The position numbers and the translations under genes are program-made. From contig JALBYC010000001.1 in the NCBI GenBank assembly GCA_023212645.1, positions 310,001 through 374,000 on the forward strand: 64,000 bases of DNA. Direction: 5' to 3'. This stretch comes from Farysia itapuensis. Lineage: Eukaryota; Basidiomycota; Ustilaginomycetes; Ustilaginales; Ustilaginaceae. The notes beneath the pieces are model-generated. The model saw only the letters and a program-made list of their open reading frames with translations, was not told where the DNA came from and searched no databases. Numbering within the stretch: position 1 is the first letter of the stretch; each line of letters begins with the position of its first letter. Shown here in pieces: positions 26,354-37,700 of this stretch.

Positions 26354-28246
26354 ATGACGCAGAAGGAGATCGTCTACCTCTCCTTCGGCTCCTTCTCCAA
26401 CCACATTGCCACTCACTTTTGGAACGAGCAACAGTCGTACTTTTATTACGACGACGAAGCAACTGCCCCGCCTCAGGATGACGAACAGCTGATCGACCAC
26501 GATGTTTCCTTTCGTGTTGGTGAAGACATCCATGGCAATGCGACCTACCACCCACGCACTCTAGTCTTTGAAGCTCAGCAAGAATTTGGAGCCTTGAGGC
26601 GACAGCAGGCACTTGATCAAGCGTATGACGAAGACAAGCTGCCACTCGATGCCCTGACCACATGGTCCGCTCGTGCTCACATGGTCGCGCAACAGCAAGC
26701 ACCTGTCAGTGATTACCAGCGCAGACTTCAGCTTGAAGACCAAGGTCTTGCTCCCGACGAAGACGAGGATGCAGAAGCAGTCCCACATCGATTCTGGTCC
26801 GACTATGCTCGCGTGCCGTACCATGCCAAGTCACTCGTCTCTGTCGGCGGTCAGCTTCTGGCTCCCATGTCTGGGTCCATCAACACTTCCTCTACCGCCG
26901 ATGGACAGGACGGCCGCAACCGGTTCGAGACGTTCGCCCAAGGCAGCACTATGGTGGAACAGCTTGAGCAGGATCAGGAGGTGCTCGACACCAACTTGCG
27001 CTGGTTTGTCGAAGATGCCGACCTTCTGCAGGGCTTTCAATACACGGTGGACACATCCACAGGTTTTGCCGGGCTTGGAAGCGGATACCTCGAACGCATG
27101 GTGGACGAGTATCCCAAAGTGTCGCATCTTGTGTTTGGTGCGTCGTGGGGCAATCTCGCGCCCTTGGACGAAGATCCTGCCGGAACCAGACTGGCCAGGG
27201 TAAGAAGCATGAACAACGTCCTCAGTCTGACGCAGTTTATGGAGCATGGCTCGTTGGTCACGCCTATCTGTCTGCCGGAGCCTGGTACGAACGATGGCAA
27301 CTTGGACTGGCGGCGCAACATCGACCGTGGCCGATGGCACGATATGCATCATGCCGCAGCTCTCGTTTCCGCCCATTTGGAAACTGCGACGCTTGGTCCA
27401 CGCCTGCGGTCTCGCACCGAGTCGCTCGCTTCGCTGTGTGGCCGACTGAACTGGCGTCGAGACACCAAGATAGCACATCTAGGAGGGTGTCTTCCGCTTC
27501 CTTATCCAGCTCCCCTCGGCGCTGCTGCCAGCGGGAGCACAGATCCAGTGGATGCGCTTCTGGCTTCTTACGGCTATGGACAGCAACGTGATACGGACCA
27601 CCGTGCTCGACAGAGGGGCGAGCCACTGGAGTCTGATGCTGATCTGGCGCAGCGCGGATCGCACGCCTTGCTCACGTCCTGGCTCGATCTGTCCCTCCCT
27701 CCCCGACCCTTGCCGTCCGGCACAGCCGCCAAGCTGCTCTTCAATTTGCAAAACCCCTTCGCCACCAATGCCGTGTTGCGCAACACGGACATGAACGCCA
27801 TGTCGCTCTCCCTAGATATGCTCAGCCGGTTGGTCAAAATCAATCCGCCCTTTGGACAGGGTGTCTACATCCCTCTCTCGTACAACGCACCCTCATCCTA
27901 CCCCGCTTTCTGGAGTAAAGCGGTAGGTCGACCAAAGGACGTGCCGGTAGTATCGGCACTGACGACAACGCCTTCGACCGTGCACCTTCTTCGAGACGCC
28001 CGCGAAACTTTATCACAGGCAATCAATGGACATCAGCCGCTGCAAGCTTGGGGTCTGGATCCATCAACGCATGACAGAGACGCTCTCAAAGACATGCGCG
28101 AAAGCATCGAAAACGCCATTGACTCGTACAACGTCAACCACGTCAGCACCAACAACGACGACGGCGACCAAGACGGCGCAATGGGCACCGACGAGGAATA
28201 CGAACCCGACTACGATCCAGCGGACGCCAACCTCGATTGGGACTAG
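26354..28246 (+). CDS. DML1: Misato/DML1 tubulin-like protein
   Basis: A 630-residue intronless member of the Misato family, involved in mitochondrial distribution and morphology and in partitioning of mitochondrial DNA in yeast. The N-terminal block IVYLSFGSFSNHIATHFWN (residues 5-23) and NATYHPRTLVFE are family hallmarks. The central tubulin-like segment (GFQYTVDTSTGFAGLGSGYLE) corresponds to the Segment II domain. The C-terminus is acidic (DEEYEPDYDPADANLDWD). It is longer than yeast Dml1 (about 475 residues) because of inserted low-complexity stretches. It ends 68 bases from the convergent F-box gene. Confidence 0.92.
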   Translation: MTQKEIVYLSFGSFSNHIATHFWNEQQSYFYYDDEATAPPQDDEQLIDHDVSFRVGEDIHGNATYHPRTLVFEAQQEFGALRRQQALDQAYDEDKLPLDALTTWSARAHMVAQQQAPVSDYQRRLQLEDQGLAPDEDEDAEAVPHRFWSDYARVPYHAKSLVSVGGQLLAPMSGSINTSSTADGQDGRNRFETFAQGSTMVEQLEQDQEVLDTNLRWFVEDADLLQGFQYTVDTSTGFAGLGSGYLERMVDEYPKVSHLVFGASWGNLAPLDEDPAGTRLARVRSMNNVLSLTQFMEHGSLVTPICLPEPGTNDGNLDWRRNIDRGRWHDMHHAAALVSAHLETATLGPRLRSRTESLASLCGRLNWRRDTKIAHLGGCLPLPYPAPLGAAASGSTDPVDALLASYGYGQQRDTDHRARQRGEPLESDADLAQRGSHALLTSWLDLSLPPRPLPSGTAAKLLFNLQNPFATNAVLRNTDMNAMSLSLDMLSRLVKINPPFGQGVYIPLSYNAPSSYPAFWSKAVGRPKDVPVVSALTTTPSTVHLLRDARETLSQAINGHQPLQAWGLDPSTHDRDALKDMRESIENAIDSYNVNHVSTNNDDGDQDGAMGTDEEYEPDYDPADANLDWD

Positions 28247-28314
28247 CTCGCCCACCATTACCCCCGCACTACCACCCCCCACTCGCGAGCATACTGAATC
28301 GTGTCTATTGCGCG

Positions 28315-30270
28315 TCAAATGCCATATGCAAGTACACGTGAAAAGTAAAAAGGGCGTGAGTGTTTCTGCGGCAGAGGCAGGACCTCGCCGTTTCCGAGAT
28401 TGACCGAGTGATACTCGAGCAGATCGAGCTTGTTCCACTTGCCGCGCTGGGTGGATTTGAGCGCAAACACCATACGGAAGGCGTACTTCTGCATGTGACT
28501 ATCGCGCAAATCTTCAATCACAATCTTGGGACCCAAGGGACGATCTTCTGCCACATCGTCCGATAGACCGTCGGGAAAGACCTCCCACTTGCCCGTGGCG
28601 AAACCTTTGGTGCGCGTGCGTGCGAGTGACGGCTCGAGTTTTCGCACTGTGTCTGCAGGTGCGTCTGTTGTAAGAAGCGATAGAGCTCGGCCGTCGGGCA
28701 AGAAGCGGATCGACCGGTAAAATTCGACGACGTGGACTACGCGGATCCAAGCCGACTCTTCCGACATTCCTGGTCTCGCATAGTGACATGCTGCGATATA
28801 GCATCCGTTCAGCCGTACACGCGGCTGATTGACAAATACTGTACGCCAATCCAGATCATGCCGCAAATACAGCGGCTCTAGTGGCTGAATTGCCGTATCG
28901 AGTATTGGCGGAAAGTAAGTCTCGTGGACAATCAGTTTCCAGAGAGCCGGTGAGCGAGTGAGGAGGCGCAGTTTCCAACATGTGCGCCCTACGATTTCGA
29001 GCGTTTGCCAGTCGCAACCGCCGAGCACAATGCCGATTCCCAGTGGTGGCCTTTTGCGCCCAGCGGTGGGCTCGAGCGTGAAGCCTTGGTCCAATGACGA
29101 TGGCACTTCGCCACCTTCTTTGCGAGCGGTGTCTTCGGTCGGTGGTTTAGGACGGACTATTTTGGCGCCGCGCGTACCTCGAGGCAGCACAATCATGCGC
29201 AGAACGTGCAGCAGAATCTCGTCCGGCAGACGCGAGAGCGGCAGATCCTGTTCCTCGTCCTCCGGCTCCAGATGTACGGCGTCAAAATCACGTTCGCCCC
29301 CCTTATCGATGGACAGCCTCTCGAGCAGGTGCGAAAGTTCATTGTGCTGATGCTTTGTTGCCACCACTGGTTTTGGTGCAGCATTGTCGGCGGCGTGGGC
29401 TTGACGTTGTTGGATGGCGACGTAGCGGTAATCGTCAAAGTCGAGCGCCTTGCGGATTTTTTCGGCAACCGCGGGCGAGGCGAGCACGGCATCGCTGGAG
29501 CTATGTTTGGCCTTCGGGTCAGAGATGGCGAGCGAAGGATCTGTCAGCAACTGGTGCGCACGATGGTAGAGCTGATCGGCATGAGTGTTTAGTTTAAACG
29601 CACGACGGTACGATGAAAGCGCCTGGTCCAGCTGTCCGGAGCGTTCCATCTCTACGGCACGTGCGTACGCTTCGACGGCGCTTTTGACCATCTGCGAGCC
29701 CTGTATTGAAGTGGGCTGGGGATGACTGTCTTGCGTTGTTGTTTTGGGCGCATGCGGTCGCCCGGACCCTGTTGACGAGCTGAACGGAATAGCTGATGAC
29801 CTTACATCTTCTCGAAAGCGCGATGTGGATAATGTGGACGACGCTGACGACGATGCTATCTGCGGGGCTGTATCTAGTCGATATTCGCTGTTGTATAAAG
29901 GCGCTGGCAAGGAGTCTTGCTGTGGGGCGTCGTTTGGCCCTGCTTCTGGCGGTTTCAAAGGCATCTTGTGAGCTCCTTTGGAGTATCGTAGCGCTGCCGG
30001 TCCGTAAATCTCCGCTTCTGGGAATGGAAGAGAGGTGGGAGCTTCATCAACGTCTTCCGCGTCATTCTCTTCATCACGTTTGTCCGCCCTTGTGCTAGTT
30101 TTTGGCGTAGAGGCAGCTGGGTGAGTGGCACGAGGTTCGTGTGTGCTTTTCGAGGTGTTGGTCTTAGATGTGACCTCTTTCTTCCATTCGGACCGGAAGC
30201 GCTCCAGTTCGTCATCCACAGCGGCTTCTTTCCCGGCCGTACGCCCTGCCGACAGACGTTCAGCGTCCAT
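28315..30270 (-). CDS. HRT3: F-box protein of the FBXO9/Hrt3/Pof7 family
   Basis: A 651-residue intronless protein. The open frame reaches a GTG at 30330, but the first in-frame ATG is at 30270. DDELERFRSEWKKEV near the N-terminus is conserved in FBXO9. A TPR-like/MIT-like helix pair with VEMERSGQLDQALSSYRRAFKL follows at about residues 195-225. An F-box starts at SRLPDEILLHVLRMI (about 335-350) and is followed by a long insertion before GRTCWKLRLL. The C-terminal FBXO9/Hrt3 domain shows RVRLNGCYIA, VEFYRSIRFLPDG and a final beta-rich region. The expected role is substrate receptor of an SCF ubiquitin ligase, binding Skp1 through the F-box. The substrate is not deducible. The Ser/Arg-rich N-terminal half is low in complexity. 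Confidence 0.87.
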   Translation of the reverse strand: MDAERLSAGRTAGKEAAVDDELERFRSEWKKEVTSKTNTSKSTHEPRATHPAASTPKTSTRADKRDEENDAEDVDEAPTSLPFPEAEIYGPAALRYSKGAHKMPLKPPEAGPNDAPQQDSLPAPLYNSEYRLDTAPQIASSSASSTLSTSRFREDVRSSAIPFSSSTGSGRPHAPKTTTQDSHPQPTSIQGSQMVKSAVEAYARAVEMERSGQLDQALSSYRRAFKLNTHADQLYHRAHQLLTDPSLAISDPKAKHSSSDAVLASPAVAEKIRKALDFDDYRYVAIQQRQAHAADNAAPKPVVATKHQHNELSHLLERLSIDKGGERDFDAVHLEPEDEEQDLPLSRLPDEILLHVLRMIVLPRGTRGAKIVRPKPPTEDTARKEGGEVPSSLDQGFTLEPTAGRKRPPLGIGIVLGGCDWQTLEIVGRTCWKLRLLTRSPALWKLIVHETYFPPILDTAIQPLEPLYLRHDLDWRTVFVNQPRVRLNGCYIAACHYARPGMSEESAWIRVVHVVEFYRSIRFLPDGRALSLLTTDAPADTVRKLEPSLARTRTKGFATGKWEVFPDGLSDDVAEDRPLGPKIVIEDLRDSHMQKYAFRMVFALKSTQRGKWNKLDLLEYHSVNLGNGEVLPLPQKHSRPFYFSRVLAYGI

Positions 30271-30644
30271 ATCGGCGTCACTTCTGCTCCTGCTTCCTTG
30301 CCTGTGGCTGACAGCTATGGTATGCAGCACACATGTTATATTGGCAAGGCGCAGATCCGGCTTCGCGGCTTACAGTCACTACGGCCTCCACATGGCATTT
30401 TAAGTCTCTCGTGCGATTCTAATACGCATCTCTAATCACAATGTGAATGTGCATACGAAGGTATATTCAGTGTGACTTGTACAGTTTACAGCCTATATAG
30501 CTGGTACTGATATGTCGAACATGTCACGAATCGCTGCGGGTTTGGTACGTGCAATGAGTCTAGAACGGCGAAAGTACGGCTGAGTTCGAGGAAGGCGTAT
30601 GGTTCGAAGAACATCTGGCAAAGAAGTGTAGCCGGACAGGCATG
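30271..30644. other. Spacer between F-box and oxidoreductase genes
   Basis: This is the upstream region of the F-box gene and the 3' flank of the oxidoreductase gene. The AT-rich stretch around 30460-30500 may hold processing signals. No gene is visible. Confidence 0.5.
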
Positions 30645-31649
30645 TTACGAGACCTTGATGACCATTTTACCCCTGGTGCCACCCGCCTTGAATTTCTCGT
30701 ATGCACGTCTAGCGTCGCTCATGTCCAGCTCCTCGCCTATGATCACCTTGACTGATCCATCAGCGAGCCATTCGACCACTTGAGTGAGGTCTCCTTCACT
30801 GTCCCGGACAGAGATCAGCTTGAAACCTCGCTTGACGCCACCCAAGAAGCCAGGCAACAAAAATGCTTTGGCGACTCCAACAAATGTGCTCAGACTTGGC
30901 GAGAGAGCAATGGTAACGTACGTTCCGCCTTGCTTGAGGAACTGCTGGCAGCTGTTGAAGAGCACGTACGAGTTGTTGTCAACAATGTGGTCATACACCT
31001 TGCCAGAGCTCTTGAGAACGGCCAATACGTCCTCGATCTTGTAGTCGATGACCTTGTCGGCGCCAAGCGACTTGCACAGTTCGACATTGGCGCCAGAGCA
31101 GACAGTGGTGACGTGCTCGGCTCCGAGAATCTTGGCGATCTGGATTCCAAACGTCCCCGTACCGCCTGAGCCGCCGTTGATCAGAACGCTTGATCCTGGC
31201 TTGACCCATGGCTTGAGACACTGGTACGCCGTTATACCTGCAGTGCCGACGCACGCAGCGTCACGAAAGGAGACATTGTCTGCGATCGGAACGCAACCTT
31301 GGGGCCCGATGACTAGGTATTCAGCCATGGCCCCGGCAGCGATCGGGTTAGTGCGGCCGGTGACACGATCGCCAATCTTGAGTCCAGGTTTCGATGTGGA
31401 CACTACGGTACCCGAGAAGTCCAGCGCAGGGGTTGCTGGCTTGGAGTACAAGAACGGCAGGCCATCTGCGAACTTATGGTCGACGGGGTTGACTGTCGTG
31501 TAGGCGACTTTGACAAGAGTGTGTCCACTGCGGAGCGATTTGGCCTGCTTCGGCAGAGGAGCGGCAGCGTTCAAAGTCAAACTCTTTTCAAAGCCGCCTT
31601 TGCTATTTGTCCACTGGACAGCGCGCATTGTGGAAGGGATCTCGGTCAT
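30645..31649 (-). CDS. MDR-superfamily quinone oxidoreductase-like protein
   Basis: A 334-residue zinc-independent medium-chain dehydrogenase/reductase. The catalytic-fold N-terminus has YTTVNPVDHKF, the signature of quinone oxidoreductase-like members, and no zinc-site Cys/His set. The nucleotide-binding fold is marked by INGGSGGTGTFGIQIAK at 157-173. It would reduce quinones or activated alkenes with NAD(P)H in the cytosol. The substrate is unknown. It is divergent from a ferric reductase gene with 689 bases between starts, so electron-transfer or iron-stress co-regulation is possible but unproven. Confidence 0.87.
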   Translation of the reverse strand: MTEIPSTMRAVQWTNSKGGFEKSLTLNAAAPLPKQAKSLRSGHTLVKVAYTTVNPVDHKFADGLPFLYSKPATPALDFSGTVVSTSKPGLKIGDRVTGRTNPIAAGAMAEYLVIGPQGCVPIADNVSFRDAACVGTAGITAYQCLKPWVKPGSSVLINGGSGGTGTFGIQIAKILGAEHVTTVCSGANVELCKSLGADKVIDYKIEDVLAVLKSSGKVYDHIVDNNSYVLFNSCQQFLKQGGTYVTIALSPSLSTFVGVAKAFLLPGFLGGVKRGFKLISVRDSEGDLTQVVEWLADGSVKVIIGEELDMSDARRAYEKFKAGGTRGKMVIKVS

Positions 31650-31982
31650 TGTTGTGGCTGCTCGATGTCAAACGGCCACAGCTGTTGCTTGGGCACGAAA
31701 GTAAGATTACATAGCCGACTCACTGATGCTTCGAGGTTCTATCACGGGAATCATGCGAACGTGAAACGTCCTCCACTCATAGTCACGTGAGTGGCCGCTT
31801 GGGCGTGACCTGTCTGTGCATGAGAAACACTGACTCAACGCTGTAGACTGCATGGCAGAACACTGCGATCGGTTTGAAGGTAAAGAATTGTGACGGAACA
31901 CGTCGGAAGAGCATGTGCTTGGATGCAAAGACGACAAGAGCCAATCAGAGGAGCGGAATCGGGGACAGAAGCGTGCGACTTT

Positions 31983-31991
31983 ATCTGATAA
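31983..31991 (+). promoter_or_regulatory. Candidate iron-responsive GATA factor site (ATCTGATAA)
   Basis: The 9-mer ATCTGATAA matches the ATCWGATAA consensus described for fungal iron-regulatory GATA repressors (SreA/Fep1/Urbs1 type). It lies about 350 bases before the ferric reductase ATG and about 335 bases before the divergent oxidoreductase. Binding is predicted, not shown. Confidence 0.5.
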
Positions 31992-32276
31992 TCAATATCT
32001 GATCAAACGCGTGCATTAGTGCCTATGCACGTCAGTCCAATCAGATACCGCGCTTGGCCCGGCCCTCATCCGTTGTGGTCTGAAGCTGTCTTGCTGTCTC
32101 AGGTGTCGAAGCTTGCCTCGTGCTGGAATGTCCGAGTCTTGGCAGCTCGCCTGTCATTGGACGAAGCGACCTTTTTTCCGCCTCAACCGCCGCTTTTCAC
32201 GGTGCCCATGCCACCCGACGGCTAAAGTGCCTCACAGCGGCGCGGCCAATACGAGAACCATGCCTTCCCTGCATCG

Positions 32277-32284
32277 TATAAAAG
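32277..32284 (+). promoter_or_regulatory. TATA box of the ferric reductase gene
   Basis: TATAAAAG lies 62 bases before the ATG at 32339, a normal spacing for an inducible fungal gene. Confidence 0.6.
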
Positions 32285-32338
32285 ACGTGCTCTTCAGCAT
32301 GCTTCTGTAGTAGGCTCCTCACCCTACAGACTAGCAAG

Positions 32339-34548
32339 ATGATTCCCAAGCCTTGGCAAATCGATAGTGAAGACTACGCCGAGATTCCCGAGTACTATCC
32401 AGACTATCCTTTCGACGATGTCGTCACAACGTACAAGAACTTCTACTACAACTCCTATCTTGTGCCATGTATTGCTATGTAAGTTTTCTTTCATATCATG
32501 CTTGGAAACCAGTGCTGATATGGTGTCGGCAGTTTTGTCATCTACGGTCTAGTACTGGCATTCATGCTGGACAGCGGTGTGAAGGAAGTAGTGCGCTACT
32601 TCTATCCTCGCTTCGCTCGGCAAAGATGGTGGACAGCGAACGTCGGCGCTCATCCGCTATTCAAGCAACATCATGCACAGCTTGTCTCGATTCCTGGTCT
32701 ACGATGGCTCACGTTCCAGCTCCCTCTCCGTGGTGAAGCAATCATCCTCGTTCTAATCGTCCTCGCAAACTTCCTTCCTCTTGTCGCCTTCTACGACTGG
32801 TTCATTGAGGGAAATGTATTCTGGGAGGGTCCTACAGGTAAGCGCGACATGCTGTGCCGCTTTCTCGCCGACCGAACCGCATTGCTCGGTACAGCATGTT
32901 TTCCACTGCTCATACTGTTTGCCAGCAAGCGGACGCCACTTGCCATCCTGGCGCACTTGGATATGTCAACCTTGATGCTTTATCACCGCTGGATCGCACG
33001 TATTTGCTGGGCCCAAGTCGTGATCCATACCACGGCCTTTTCCGTCGATTATGCTCGCTCCGACTATCTCCTAGAGGCTTTCAAAGAGCCGTATTTCCAG
33101 TGGGGCTGCGTTGGTTTCGGCATGATGTGCGGCTTGGTCTTCTTCTCGCTCAGATCCCTCCGCCAAAAGTGGTACGAGCTGTTTGTCTTTCTGCACATCA
33201 CCATGGCTATTCTCGCCATCGTCGGTGTCTACCTGCATATCAAACTGCTAGGCTCCCCCAAGGTATGTTCCACTCTTTGCCCCCAACGTAGAGCAGGACT
33301 GACTTCTCCTTCAGCTGCAAATGTTTGTGCTTATGACCGAGCTGTCCGCGGCATTTTGGGCTTTTGACCGTGTAGTCCGGTTGGTGATGCGACTCTACTT
33401 GTCACTCCTCTGGACAAAGGCAAGAGGTCCTGCGTGCGTGTCGGCTCATGTTCGGGCGATCGGTAGCCGGTACACATGCTTGCGTATCGAGATGCCTCTC
33501 TCGCGCCTACGACTACAAGGCCCTAATAGTACCATCCCGGGGCTCGACATGCTCAGACTCGGCGCGGGAGATGATATCAGGATCACTGTCCCACGCGTAC
33601 AGCTTGTCGGAGAACATCCTTTCACCGTTCTACGAACAGGAAAGCTAGACGAGCAACGTGGTTATCTCGAACTGCTAGTCAAGACGCACGTTGGATTCAC
33701 ACGGAAACTAGCCCTTCGCACCACTGCGCTTACACTTGACGGCGAGGAACCCCGCAAGGGTGCCGGCAAAGTAAACGTCCTGGTGGAGGGTCCCTTTGGC
33801 TCTGTCCCTAGCTTGACCAACGCTGAGCACGCCGTGCTTGTCGCCGGCGGTATTGCTATCACGTACTGTTGGCCGATGTTCACAGCCGCAGCTCGAATGC
33901 CTCACCCAACACTAAAGACGTGCAAGTTGGTCTGGATTGTTCGACACGCTGGTAAGTAATGCAGTGTAGACCTCACGCGCTGGTGCAAAGACGCTCAACT
34001 CTTTGTGTGGGATAACAGACACAGTCGATGTGCTAGAGGAGGCCTTGTCCGATCTCATTTCGGAGCTAGCATCGAGTATGATCCCGGCAAGTTGTCAGTT
34101 GATGCTCGACATCTACGTCACTGCCCGAACCGGTATTGATGGCAAAGACGCTGTTGCTGATCAGGAGAAGGCACACGATGCGGACGAAACGCACGAAATG
34201 GTACAGACGCTCTCCACTGTTGCACGAGCAGATGCTGGCTCCAGCTCATCAGACAGCTCTGAGGACATCTCAAAGCCGTATGAGAACACTGTTGCCGAGA
34301 CACTTCAAGCTCTCGCTGCCAAGTCCGGCGTCCTTACAGTCCAACTGTTCACAGGTCGACCTGAGAGCATGGCCCGATTGCACGCGCACATTCCCACTCG
34401 CTCTACCGACGAGGACACGGTCACTGACGAGGTACACTTTGCAGTCTGCGGGCCTCCCACGTTATGCGACGACGTGCGGAGCGAGGCACTCGCCCTCATG
34501 CGTCAGAGTCGAAAAATCCGCCTCAGTCAAGACTGTTTCTCATACTGA
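32339..34548 (+). CDS. Ferric/cupric reductase, FRE family (four exons)
   Basis: Exons 32339-32478, 32533-33262, 33315-33951 and 34019-34548 (GT-AG introns) give 678 residues. It should be a plasma-membrane flavocytochrome that reduces extracellular Fe(III) or Cu(II) with cytosolic NADPH. The membrane domain shows both haem His pairs with the usual 13-residue spacing: HRWIARICWAQVVIH and HITMAILAIVGVYLH. The FAD site has HPFTVL, the NADPH-binding fold has EGPFGS followed by VAGGIAITY, and the C-terminus has CGPPTLCDD. No cleavable signal peptide is evident; the first span begins near residue 43. An acidic Ser-rich insertion (about 550-600) interrupts the NAD-binding domain. The ATCWGATAA site upstream suggests repression by an iron-GATA factor. 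The metal preference cannot be read from sequence. Confidence 0.9.
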
Positions 34549-34728
34549 CTAGACTTTCTTCCCCTTCTTCGCTGCTTTTCGTATGCGAAAGTTCGAATTA
34601 GCTTTGTGTGATGGCGAAAGTGTTGGGATATGCAATTGAAATGTTTGGTTCCTGTATGTATGCTTACGGTAGTGGTATTTGTACGGCTATGCGAAGGCGA
34701 GGTGCAGAGTGTGTCGCAGGTATTGCGT

Positions 34729-37700
34729 TCAGTACTTGGGAGGGGGTAGCGGCGAGGGAGTGCGAGGAGCAGGCGAGTGCTGTGCGGCACGCTGAATGTG
34801 TGCCTTGGTCGTTTGCAACTGCGTGTGAGCATCGTTGAGCTCGTTGAGCAGACCCACCTTCTGGCGGGTGTCTGTGCTGCGTTCCTCTTCCATGCGATGG
34901 ACCAGGTTGGCGTACGCTTGGTTCGCTTCGCGCAGCTGCGCCTCTAGCTCGGCCACTTTGTCGGCCTTTTGCCGCATCGAGGCAGTCTGCGACAGCAGCC
35001 GTTCTAGCTCTCGAACGCGCGCGACCAGTTGTGGAACGTCCATTCCCAGAGTAATAGTTCGCTTCACTGCGCCAGCTTGCACGGGCGGTTGGTCAAATTG
35101 AAGACGACTGAGGCCAAGAATACTGTTGCCTGGACTCGGCATCCCGAGCGTCACTGAAGAAGGACTGCTGGATGGGATGGAGTGCGAATCAAAGGCGTCG
35201 GTCGTAGATACGCTGCTCTGAATTTTGCCCGAGGCGCTGCGAGAGTCAGGTCCCGGCGGAGCATAAGGCGAGATATATCGGATAGAAGGCGAGGCGAGCG
35301 AGCCATAGTTCGACCTTGTTGGAGACGGTAATGGCTCCAAGGGTGACCGAGGCGGGGCCAAGCTACTGGAGGGAGAGCTGCCATTCGATACGGTGCGGAT
35401 GGTCAGATGAGATTGACTTGTGGCTCTTGACATTGGTGAGGATCCTTTTCCGCCAGTCATCACAGATCCCAGCGTCGAGGCTGATTCGGGCTCCGGTCGA
35501 GAGGGCGATAGCGGCGCCGAGCCAGACTTGAGCCGCTTGGCTTCGTCCAGTTCCTGCTTCGTCTCTGTCAGACTTTGCATCAGCTTTTTCTCCTTGTCCT
35601 TCTGCGCGTGCAGCTTCGATGTGAGTGAAGTCAGACGAGCCTTCATGTCTGCAATCGACGCACCGTGCAGCTTTGCTTCCGCTTCGGTCACTTCGCGCGA
35701 ATCTGGACTAGCTCGAAGCGCTAGTTCGATGACGACTTTGCTGACCTCGAGAATGCCTTTCATCTTGGCAGCGACGCTGTCAAGCTCCACCTGTAAGTCG
35801 CCAGCATCAAGTATGGCCGGAAGACGATTCGACTTCTTGGTTGGCGACAATGGCACCTTGACTGCCGACGGTGTCGCGTTGAAAGCGGTGCGGATCGCTT
35901 GTAGATCGGCCGAGCCGGCAGCAGCAGCAGACAGATCCGGCAGCATAGAACGTAGGCCCTCGACTGTCTTGATACATGCTTGTATGGCTGGTGTGTGATC
36001 TTCGCTACGAGTCTCGGGGCCCAGCTTGCGGCCGCCACCAAACTTGTCAATCAGATTGCCTACTCCTTTGTTGTTGCCGGCACCTCGGCCACCGAGCGTG
36101 TTCATTCCACGAAGGTTGGCGCCAGCTGTGGGTGGCGCAGAAGTGGACGAACGAAGCTGTTCCTCGAGGGAGTTGTTGCGTTTCGTTAGCTTGTCGACTT
36201 CTGCTTCCAGAAGGTGCAGCTTGGCGAGATCGTCGTCTGACAGCTCAGAGCGTGATGCAGGGGCAGCGGTGGCGGCAGCTATCTTCTCACGCTCTTGTTC
36301 GAGTGCCTTTTTGGTTTTGTTGCGCTCTTCCGCTAGCTCGCGGCTCGCCTTGGCACGTTCCTCGTTTCGCGCTTGCTCGACATCCCTATGCTTTTCTTTC
36401 GTCACCTTTTCAAGCTCGGTCGTGAGCTTGCTTCGGGACATTTCCAGCTCAGATCTGAGCTTCTGCATCTCCTCATCTTTGGCTGAGGTTTCTAGCTGCA
36501 ACTGTTGGGTTTCTGGCTGCAATTGGCGTGAGCTGGGTGATGAGGGCTCATGGTCCGGCATGACGCCATGGGCAGAGCGAGCGAGCTCAAGCTCCAGATC
36601 GCTGATATGGGTCTCCAGACTGGACAGGAGCGCTGCAATGTCCTGACCGGCTGTCTTTTTCTTCTTCGTCACGCCGGCAGCACCCGCTTTGATCCGCTCT
36701 AGTAGATCGTCCATCTCCTCTCGGCCATCGAGCTTGCCCAGCATACGCGCACAACGCTTGTCTTGCTCCTGCAGTCGCATTTCTGCGCTTTCGAGTCGGC
36801 GCTCAAAGGCGTGGAAGAGCTCATCTCGCTCAGCCATGATCTTTCTCTCGGCGCCGACAGCAAGCTCGAGCTCACGGAGCTTGGACTGTGCCTGCATGGC
36901 TTGCGATTTTACTGTCTCTGTCTGGTGTTGCGCTTCCGTCAGACGAGATTCAAGGTCGACTCGGGAAGAAGTCTGTGCGTCGAGTCGTGACTGCAGAGCT
37001 TGCGCATTGTGTCGCTGTCGCTCCAGCTCGGTCTGACAATCGGAGGCGAGAGTCTCGGCAGCTCTTTGAGACGTTCTTGCTGCGTCCAATTCGCGGAGCA
37101 GAGTCTCGGTTTTGCCTGCTTGGTCCTTGGCGAGCTGCTTGACTGCAGAGCTTTCACGCTCGTTTGCGTCGCGGTCGCGATCGGCAAGAGCCGTCTCCGC
37201 CGCTTCGGTTCTTGCTGCCAGAGTCTGCGCTTTGCGCTCAGCTTCTGCCAAACGCGATCGGTGATCGCTGAGAGCACGCTCGTGAGCCGAGACTTGAGCT
37301 TTTGTCTCTTGCAGCGCCCTCTCTGCCGCATTGGCCCGAGTCCGATGCGCGTCCGAATCTGTCGAGCGTTGCTGCGAAGTGCGCAAGTCTTGTTCGGCAC
37401 GTATCCTGGCTTGCTGTTCTTGTTCAAACTGGCGGGAGACCTTGTCTGCGGCCGTCTGTCGTACTTGCGCTTCGCTTTGAACAGCAGCCAGTTCCGTCTG
37501 AAGGCTTTTGATCAACTCTGCTTTTTGTTCAAGCTCCTCTGTATGCTGCCGGAGCTTGACGGACGTATTGGGGAACTGGAAGGCCATGTCTGACCCGACG
37601 TCGGGCTGCCGAAGGGTCATATCTGCTGCTGGATATGGGTCGTCGGGATAGAGAGGCGTTTGAACTCCCACGGCCGAGATGGATGCAGATGGCGCGAGAG

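Larger units (their letters stand above)
31650..32338. promoter_or_regulatory. Divergent promoter region, oxidoreductase / ferric reductase
   Basis: This region between divergent starts contains an iron-GATA-like site at 31983-31991 and a TATAAAAG at 32277-32284 in front of the ferric reductase. I see no coding feature in it. Confidence 0.55.
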
